Source: Hyphomicrobiaceae bacterium
GTDB taxonomy: Bacteria; Pseudomonadota; Alphaproteobacteria; Rhizobiales; Hyphomicrobiaceae
Length of the DNA stretch: 6,113 bases
NCBI GenBank assembly: GCA_020442225.1
Contig: JAGRKR010000318.1
Coordinates: 1-6,113 of the forward strand
Direction of reading: 5' to 3'
Shown in pieces: positions 1-4,301 of this stretch. The translations under genes were made by a program, and so were the position numbers. Within the stretch, counting starts at the first letter, position 1. Each line of letters opens with the position of its first letter. A model generated the notes under the pieces. It was not told the origin of the DNA. It did not search any database and worked only from the letters and a program-made list of their open reading frames with translations.

Positions 1-1073
1 GCGATCCGGCGGATCGTCTCGGCCGGGATGCCGGTCACCTCGGCGGCGCGCTCCGGCCCGTGCTCGTCGGCCAGGAAATGCCGGGCCATCAGCTCGAATA
101 CCGGCCGCGCCTTGCGCCCATCCGGCAACGTGATCTGGCCGGAGAGCTGAGGCGCGATGTCCGGCAGGTGCGCATCGACGATGGTCTGGCTCTTCTGGTC
201 GAAGGCGCGGGCGTGACCATGCTCGTCGCGCAGCACGAGGCCGTCGTCGGCGCTGCCGGGGTTGTCGATGATCAGCCAGGGCGCGTTCGTAAATCGAATG
301 AGAAAATCGAGGTCGATGCTTTGCGAGCGGAACAGCTCATGGATCAGCGCCGCCACGAAAATACCGTCGGTGCCGGGTTTCAGGCCGATCCACTCGTCGG
401 CGATGGCGTTGTAGCCGGTGCGGACGGGATTGACGGCGAGCACCTTGGCGCCGCGCTTCTTCAGCTTGCCGAGGCCGATCTTGATCGGATTGGAGGCATG
501 ATCCTCGGCGATGCCGAACAGGATGAGGTACTTGGTCAGATCCCAGTCGGGATCGCCGAATTCCCAGAATGCGCCGCCGAACGTGTAGAGCCCGGCTGCG
601 GCCATGTTGACCGAGCAGAATCCGCCGTGCGCGGCGTAGTTGGGCGTGCCGAACTGCACCGCCCACCAGCCGGTCAGCGATTGCGACTGGTCGCGACCGG
701 TGAAGAAGGCGAGCCGCTTGGGATCGCTGCCGCGCACGTTGCCGAGCCACTCGGTCGCATGGCCGAGCGCTTCCTCCCAGCTGATCTCCTTGAATTCACC
801 GGAGCCGCGCGGCCCGACACGCAGCAACGGCGCCCTCAGGCGCGCCGGCGAATAGTGCTGCATGATGCCGGCCGAGCCCTTGCCGCAGATGACGCCGCGG
901 TTGACGGGATGCTGGCGGTTGCCATCGATGTAGCGGACCTGGCCGTTCTTCAGGTGCACGCGGATGCCGCAGCGGCACGCGCACATGTAGCAGGTCGTGT
1001 GCTTGATCTCGTCGCCGACGGGGGCGGAAAGCTCTAGGCTCGGCTCGGCTGGCGCTGCGGTCTGCCCGGTCAT
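1..1073 (-). CDS. Molybdopterin-dependent oxidoreductase catalytic subunit, SoeA-like (partial, 3' end outside window)
   Basis: I translated the reverse strand from the ATG at 1073; it is open to the window edge, giving 357 full codons. Residues 28-35 read CYMCACRC, the C-x2-C-x3-C of the N-terminal [4Fe-4S] site (C28, C31, C35), and C63 in VICGKG is the expected fourth ligand. Cys153 in GGFCSVNMAAAG, followed by YTFGGAFWEFGDPDWD, sits where the family places the molybdenum ligand (Cys here, not selenocysteine). A cofactor-binding stretch follows (KYLILFGIAEDHASNPIKIG, then VLAVNPVRTGYNAIADEWIG). There is no Tat signal before the first cluster, so the enzyme should be cytoplasmic. The wording of the N-terminus recalls SoeA, the catalytic subunit of the cytoplasmic sulfite-oxidising SoeABC complex; this is from memory, and formate dehydrogenase or nitrate reductase relatives remain possible. 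The partner FeS and NrfD-type membrane subunits would lie beyond position 1. The start is supported by GGAG (complement of 1078-1081) four bases upstream. Confidence 0.9.
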   Translation of the reverse strand, partial: MTGQTAAPAEPSLELSAPVGDEIKHTTCYMCACRCGIRVHLKNGQVRYIDGNRQHPVNRGVICGKGSAGIMQHYSPARLRAPLLRVGPRGSGEFKEISWEEALGHATEWLGNVRGSDPKRLAFFTGRDQSQSLTGWWAVQFGTPNYAAHGGFCSVNMAAAGLYTFGGAFWEFGDPDWDLTKYLILFGIAEDHASNPIKIGLGKLKKRGAKVLAVNPVRTGYNAIADEWIGLKPGTDGIFVAALIHELFRSQSIDLDFLIRFTNAPWLIIDNPGSADDGLVLRDEHGHARAFDQKSQTIVDAHLPDIAPQLSGQITLPDGRKARPVFELMARHFLADEHGPERAAEVTGIPAETIRRI

Positions 1074-1151
1074 TGTTCTCCAAACCTACAGAGGTGCCGT
1101 AGCGTCACGTCGGGCACGGCGATTAGCGCTGGCTTTGCTCTCCTCGGCGGC

Positions 1152-1179
1152 GGCGTGGGAAGATCCCGGGCACCACGCC
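1152..1179. repeat. Inverted repeat GGCGTGG / CCACGCC
   Basis: GGCGTGG at 1152-1158 is exactly complementary to CCACGCC at 1173-1179, with a 14-base interval. A smaller dyad, GGGA-AGA-TCCC, overlaps the left arm (1157-1167) and is an alternative fold. It lies about 80-105 bp upstream of the minus-strand oxidoreductase start, so it could be an operator or a leader hairpin for that gene. No T-run follows on either strand, so a terminator is unlikely. Confidence 0.35.
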
Positions 1180-1191
1180 AGCAGTTTCGTT

Positions 1192-1205
1192 CGCAGCTTG
1201 CTGCG
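1192..1205. repeat. Inverted repeat CGCAGC-TT-GCTGCG
   Basis: This is a perfect 6-bp dyad around a 2-base centre. The tight spacing fits a dimeric protein-binding site better than an RNA hairpin. It lies in the promoter-bearing divergent region, 20 bp from a second dyad at 1225-1239. No known regulator consensus is recognised, and the GC-rich background makes chance occurrence quite possible. Confidence 0.3.
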
Positions 1206-1224
1206 GAGCACAAATAATTGACTG

Positions 1225-1239
1225 GTCGCACGCTGCGAC
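1225..1239. repeat. Inverted repeat GTCGCA-CGC-TGCGAC
   Basis: This is a perfect 6-bp dyad around a 3-base centre, just beyond the AT-rich tract AAATAATTGA (1213-1222 region). An AT-rich patch flanked by two dyads would suit a regulated promoter, but I cannot assign a -35/-10 pair or a regulator. Confidence 0.3.
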
Positions 1240-1372
1240 GAGCCCAACTTGTCGTGATCACCGTAGCATCGCCGAGCAGCATGGCCTGTCGGCTCGACGA
1301 CGCTTTCATTCTCTTGGTAAGGGGCTATCATGGCCTTGACCATGCGGCCCATTATCTCGCCGATATTACATT

Positions 1373-1388
1373 TGTGATGTGCGTCACA
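1373..1388. promoter_or_regulatory. CRP/FNR-family operator (CRP-type palindrome)
   Basis: The sequence TGTGATGTGCGTCACA has both half-sites of the CRP consensus TGTGA-N6-TCACA with no mismatch. The flank is partly consistent with the wider consensus (ATT before, CAG after). Its centre is about 96 bp upstream of the preferred ATG of the double-FHA gene and about 307 bp upstream of the divergent oxidoreductase start. The plus-strand FHA/protease genes are therefore the more likely targets. A -10-like TATCCT lies at 1404-1409, but its spacing from the site is not the classical class II spacing (-41.5), so activation or repression cannot be decided. The half-sites do not match FNR (TTGAT-N4-ATCAA). 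The regulator could be any CRP-like protein of this organism. Confidence 0.6.
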
Positions 1389-1461
1389 CAGCTGCGGGTT
1401 GGCTATCCTGTTGCACTTGTTCGCGTTTGCCCGCACGCCCAGCTACGCGTTACAGAATGTT

Positions 1462-1467
1462 AAGGGA
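1462..1467 (+). promoter_or_regulatory. Ribosome-binding site for the double-FHA gene
   Basis: AAGGGA lies nine bases before the ATG at 1477. The alternative in-frame TTG at 1399 has no comparable Shine-Dalgarno and lies only 10 bp after the CRP-type palindrome, so this site decides the start. Confidence 0.65.
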
Positions 1468-1476
1468 TCGCCGAAC

Positions 1477-2241
1477 ATGCGGGTGTGGTTGAACCAGCTC
1501 TTGCGCAGCAAGCGTGGCGGGGACGACGGCATGCGTTCCGGTGCTGCGGATGGCGCGCCCGCGGCGGCCGACCCCGGCTCTTCGGCGGTCGCGCTGCTCT
1601 CGTCGGGCGACGGGACCACCATCGAGGTGGACGGCTCGCGCGTGGAGGCCGGCCGGTCCATCGTCATCGGGCGCCACGCGAGCGCCGACGTCGTCGTCGA
1701 CGACGATTGCATCTCGAAGCGTCACGCCGAGCTGAGCCTGAGACCGGACGGCCGCCTCGAGGTGCGTGATCTCGGCTCGCTCAACGGCACCTGGACCTCT
1801 GGCGGCCGCGTCGACGCCGCCGTCATCGCCAGCGGCGAGCGCGTCCGCTTCGGGCACCGCGAATACACCGTCATGCTCAAGCGCGACATGGAGGCGGCGC
1901 GCGAAGCCGGCTGGATGCTCTCGTGCTTCGACGAGGACGGCCAGGTCATGCAGCTCGAATTGCGGCCGGAGACGGACCCGCAAAGCGGACTGGCCATGGA
2001 GTCCATCTGGTCGGTGGGCCGCGCCGACGACCTTGTCGATGTCGTCATCGAGCGCAACGACATATCGAAGATGCACGCGCGCTTCCGCTTCATCCCCGGC
2101 ATGGGGCTCGAGGTCATGGACCTCGGCTCGACCAACGGGACCTTCGTGGACGACGAGCGGATCGACGGAAACTATCGGCCGCTCTCCGGGGCGGAGTGTA
2201 TCCGCTTCGCGACGATCGAATTTACCTTGAGCCGGCTCTAG
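1477..2241 (+). CDS. Soluble tandem FHA-domain protein
   Basis: This 254-aa protein is predicted to recognise phosphothreonine through two forkhead-associated (FHA) domains. FHA-1 covers about residues 45-134: GR at 65-66, S80 with H83 in SKRHAEL, and N103-G104 in GSLNGTW. FHA-2 covers about 146-254: GR at 181-182, S197 with H200 in SKMHARF, and N220-G221 in GSTNGTF. There is no signal peptide or membrane segment, so it should be cytoplasmic. The N-terminus (MRVWLNQLLRSKR) is short, basic and possibly amphipathic, and is followed by an Ala/Gly-rich linker. The double-FHA unit is clearly related to the C-termini of the two protease-FHA proteins downstream; FHA-2, which starts GWMLS, is closest to that of the second one. 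It may be an adaptor or competitor for the same ligands. One oddity is Leu102 in FHA-1, where a Thr or Ser usually precedes the Asn-Gly. The ATG at 1477 is chosen over a TTG at 1399, which would add 26 residues. No partner kinase is visible. Confidence 0.88.
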   Translation: MRVWLNQLLRSKRGGDDGMRSGAADGAPAAADPGSSAVALLSSGDGTTIEVDGSRVEAGRSIVIGRHASADVVVDDDCISKRHAELSLRPDGRLEVRDLGSLNGTWTSGGRVDAAVIASGERVRFGHREYTVMLKRDMEAAREAGWMLSCFDEDGQVMQLELRPETDPQSGLAMESIWSVGRADDLVDVVIERNDISKMHARFRFIPGMGLEVMDLGSTNGTFVDDERIDGNYRPLSGAECIRFATIEFTLSRL

Positions 2242-2254
2242 GAGGATCGCTCGA

Positions 2255-2276
2255 GCGGGCGGCGACCGTCGCCCGC
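2255..2276 (+). terminator. GC-rich stem-loop after the double-FHA gene
   Basis: GCGGGCG (2255-2261) pairs perfectly with CGCCCGC (2270-2276) around an 8-base loop, beginning 13 bases after the stop codon. An overlapping alternative pairs GGCG (2261-2264) with CGCC (2270-2273). There is no T-run afterwards (CTCTTACCC follows), so intrinsic termination would be weak. It may instead partly terminate, or protect the 3' end of the first transcript and lower expression of the protease genes. Confidence 0.35.
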
Positions 2277-2410
2277 CTCTTACCCGTGCCCGACGCTGGA
2301 GTGGGCCGGTGGACTAACGACGTTTGCCAAGACTGGACCGGGTTCGGATTGTCCGCGGGTCGCCGGAAATGTTAGCCTCTTGCAGAGGGCAACGGTTGGG
2401 ACTTCACTTC

Positions 2411-2417
2411 AGGGGAG
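2411..2417 (+). promoter_or_regulatory. Ribosome-binding site for the first protease-FHA gene
   Basis: AGGGGAG lies eight bases before the ATG at 2426. It is the strongest Shine-Dalgarno of the three plus-strand genes. It favours this start over the upstream in-frame TTG at 2324 and ATG at 2369, which would place about 20-34 extra residues before the export signal. Confidence 0.7.
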
Positions 2418-2425
2418 CGAAAGCC

Positions 2426-4159
2426 ATGGCGGGCGGCATCGGAGTGGGGCTCGTGAGCACGGCTCGGGCCGTGACTCGGGTCGCGAGGTTGTTGCGACTT
2501 GCCGTTCTCCTGTGCGCGGCCGTGGCCCTGGCGGGCTTCGACGTCCAGAAGGTCGAGGACAGCGTCGTTCGCGTCTTCGCCAGCGGTCAGGGACGCCTCT
2601 CCACGGGCTCGGGCTTCGTCGTCTCCGGCGGCACGGTCGTGATCACCAACAATCACGTGGTGGCTGGACGCAACAACATCTTCGTCGGGATGCTGGAAAA
2701 GGGCGTACCCTTTTCCACGCCGGCCCGGCTCGTCTATGCCGATCCCAGCCGCGATCTCGCGGTTCTGCGCACCGAGCGGCGCATTCCCGGCTCCATCGCC
2801 AAGATCGCCGACTACGAGCCCAAGAAGGGTGCGGAGCTGGTGGCCCTGGGCTTTCCGGGCTACGCCGACGAGAAGTTCCCTCGCGAGGCGTTCGAGGGCC
2901 GGTTCAGCAAGAAGATGTTCGATGCCACGCTGACCAAGGGCACCGTATCGCGCTTCCTGGACAGCTATGGCAACCGCACCGGCCGCGTCATCCAGCACAC
3001 GACCACCATCAATCGCGGGAACAGCGGCGGTCCGCTGTTCGACGCCTGTGGCAACGTCGTGGGCGTGAACACCTTCGGCAAGCTCGACAGTCAAGGCCGC
3101 GAGCTCGTGCCGGGCATCTATTTCTCCATGCATTCGAGCGAAGTTCTGGCCGTGCTGCGGCGAACGGGCCTCGAGGCCGACCAGATAGTCAAGAGCTGCG
3201 ATCCGAAGCCCATCGTTCTCGCCGCGCCGCCGCCTGCCCCCGCGCCGGCGCCGAAGATGACGCTGATGTACGCGCTGTCCGGCGCGGCGCTGTTCATTGC
3301 CATGATTTCGACGATGACGGCTCTCATCGCCTATCGCCGAAAGCCCGAGCTCATCCGCGTGCCGTTGTCGCGCCTCAGCGAGTCGGCCTCGCGACTGTTG
3401 CGGCGGCCGGGCTCTGAGAAGGTGCCCGCGCCGAGGCGGGCGCAGCTCGACGATCGCGCCATCGAGAAGCGGGCCTTGCCCCTCAAGTCCGCCGACGTGG
3501 CGCCGACCGACGCACTCAAGCAGCTCGTGCTGGAGCCGCAGTCGTCCGGCTTCGATCCGATCCGGATCGAATTCGACCGCTTCGCCTCCGGCCGGCGGCT
3601 GCTCGTGGGGCGCGGTAGTGGATCCGACGTGGTGGTCGCGGACCCGTCCGTGTCGAGCCGTCATGCCGAGCTGTCGCTCGACGAGCGTGGACGTGTGCAC
3701 GTCGCCGACCTGCAGTCCTCGAATGGCACCTGGGGTGACGACGGGCGCGTCACGCGGGCCGTCCTGAGCAACGGCCAGACGCTCCGCTTCGGCAAGATCG
3801 CCTATACCGTGCGTCTCGGCGGCATGCTTGACAACCGCGCGGCGGCGCAGACGTGGGTGCTCGAAGGGAGCGATGAGGCGGGGCGCAGGCATCGCCTCAA
3901 GCTGGTGGCGACGGGCGAGGCGACCTGGATCATCGGGCGGGAATCTCCGCCCGCCGACCTGCTCGTCGAGAATGCCAACGTGTCCAAGCAGCACGCGCGC
4001 TTGCGCTACCGGCCGGGCAGCGGGCTCGAGATCGCCGATCTCGGCTCGACCAACGGCACGCGCGTCGACGGCGAGAGTGTGGGGAGTGGCTATCGCAGTC
4101 TGGCGCGCGCAAGAAGGGTTCAGGTGGCGGGCGTCGTGCTTGAGCTCAAGCAGGGTTGA
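2426..4159 (+). CDS. Membrane-anchored trypsin-like (HtrA-type) serine protease with cytoplasmic tandem FHA domains, copy 1
   Basis: 577 aa. Residues 18-36 are a basic-then-hydrophobic export signal with a possible signal peptidase site at ALA-G (34-37). Residues 38-256 are a trypsin-fold protease with a complete triad: H77 in TNNHVV, D110 in SRDLAVL and S200 in GNSGGPL. No PDZ domain follows, unlike DegP/DegQ/DegS. Only two cysteines, C208 and C258, lie in this part, suggesting a disulfide. A Pro/Ala-rich spacer (267-276) leads to a membrane helix (about 278-303) followed by basic residues (YRRKPE), which places the C-terminus in the cytoplasm. Two FHA domains follow: about 367-464 (GR 395-396, S410, H413, N433-G434) and about 476-577 (GR 504-505, S520, H523, N543-G544). 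All key residues for phosphothreonine binding and for proteolysis are present. I infer that binding of a phosphoprotein in the cytoplasm recruits or controls a periplasmic protease. The downstream gene is a tandem paralogue. If residues 18-36 are not cleaved they act as a signal anchor, and the topology of the rest is unchanged. The substrate is unknown. Confidence 0.9.
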   Translation: MAGGIGVGLVSTARAVTRVARLLRLAVLLCAAVALAGFDVQKVEDSVVRVFASGQGRLSTGSGFVVSGGTVVITNNHVVAGRNNIFVGMLEKGVPFSTPARLVYADPSRDLAVLRTERRIPGSIAKIADYEPKKGAELVALGFPGYADEKFPREAFEGRFSKKMFDATLTKGTVSRFLDSYGNRTGRVIQHTTTINRGNSGGPLFDACGNVVGVNTFGKLDSQGRELVPGIYFSMHSSEVLAVLRRTGLEADQIVKSCDPKPIVLAAPPPAPAPAPKMTLMYALSGAALFIAMISTMTALIAYRRKPELIRVPLSRLSESASRLLRRPGSEKVPAPRRAQLDDRAIEKRALPLKSADVAPTDALKQLVLEPQSSGFDPIRIEFDRFASGRRLLVGRGSGSDVVVADPSVSSRHAELSLDERGRVHVADLQSSNGTWGDDGRVTRAVLSNGQTLRFGKIAYTVRLGGMLDNRAAAQTWVLEGSDEAGRRHRLKLVATGEATWIIGRESPPADLLVENANVSKQHARLRYRPGSGLEIADLGSTNGTRVDGESVGSGYRSLARARRVQVAGVVLELKQG

Positions 4160-4219
4160 GCGAGGCGCACAGCGCGTCTCCCTCGATCATGCCGGCTTAT
4201 GGCGTGTACAGGTATGAGC

Positions 4220-4236
4220 CGGGGGTGCTACCCCCG
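4220..4236 (+). promoter_or_regulatory. Strong stem-loop between the two protease-FHA genes
   Basis: CGGGGGT (4220-4226) pairs perfectly with ACCCCCG (4230-4236) around the 3-base loop GCT. With one bulged C the stem can gain AGC/GCT outside (4217-4219 with 4236-4238). It lies 60 bases after the first paralogue's stop and about 65 bases before the preferred start of the second. No T-run follows, so it is more likely a leader, processing or attenuation structure than a complete intrinsic terminator. Confidence 0.4.
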
Positions 4237-4290
4237 CTGGGCAACGCAGCAGCACGATGGCGCAATGGGCCGGGTGCTCGGGCAGATGGC

Positions 4291-4297
4291 GGGAAGG
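4291..4297 (+). promoter_or_regulatory. Ribosome-binding site for the second protease-FHA gene
   Basis: GGGAAGG ends four bases before the ATG at 4302, a short but workable spacing; a further in-frame ATG at 4311 would have 13. The upstream ATG at 4257 has no good Shine-Dalgarno. Starting at 4302 gives 577 aa, the same length as the paralogue upstream. Confidence 0.55.
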
Positions 4298-4301
4298 CGA
4301 G

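Larger units (their letters stand above)
1074..1476. other. Divergent intergenic region without a convincing gene
   Basis: This 403-bp stretch separates the start of the minus-strand oxidoreductase from the start of the plus-strand FHA gene. Short overlapping open frames exist on both strands (for example 1086-1436 minus and 1218-1463 plus), but they have no recognisable domain and no clear ribosome-binding site, and they overlap each other. The base composition is less GC-rich than the flanking genes, especially at 1210-1220 and 1351-1380, as expected of a promoter region. It contains three short inverted repeats in 1152-1239 and a perfect CRP-type palindrome at 1373-1388, listed separately. 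I see no clear sigma70 promoter with correct spacing on either strand. Confidence 0.75.

Noticed and set aside
60..1037. 325-codon open frame on the plus strand across the oxidoreductase
   Set aside because: The minus strand encodes a molybdoenzyme with all cluster cysteines over the same span. The plus-strand product has no recognisable features.
1086..1436. 116-codon minus-strand and 81-codon plus-strand (1218-1463) open frames in the intergenic region
   Set aside because: They overlap each other and the CRP-type site, have no recognisable domain, and no convincing ribosome-binding site. A small protein cannot be excluded, but the sequence does not support one.
1399..1476. TTG start adding 26 hydrophobic residues (AILLHLFAF...) to the double-FHA protein, which might look like a signal peptide
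   Set aside because: There is no Shine-Dalgarno at the TTG, whereas AAGGGA precedes the ATG at 1477. Exporting FHA domains would also contradict their usual cytoplasmic role.
2515..2517. Cys30 of copy 1 as a lipoprotein lipobox cysteine
   Set aside because: The residue before it is Leu (AVLLC) where lipoboxes need a small residue. Copy 2 has no cysteine in its signal segment.
2372..3994. 540-codon open frame on the minus strand opposite the first protease-FHA gene
   Set aside because: It is composed of Arg/His/Ala/Gly-rich shadow sequence, typical of the antisense of a GC-rich gene. The plus strand has clear protease and FHA motifs over the same span.
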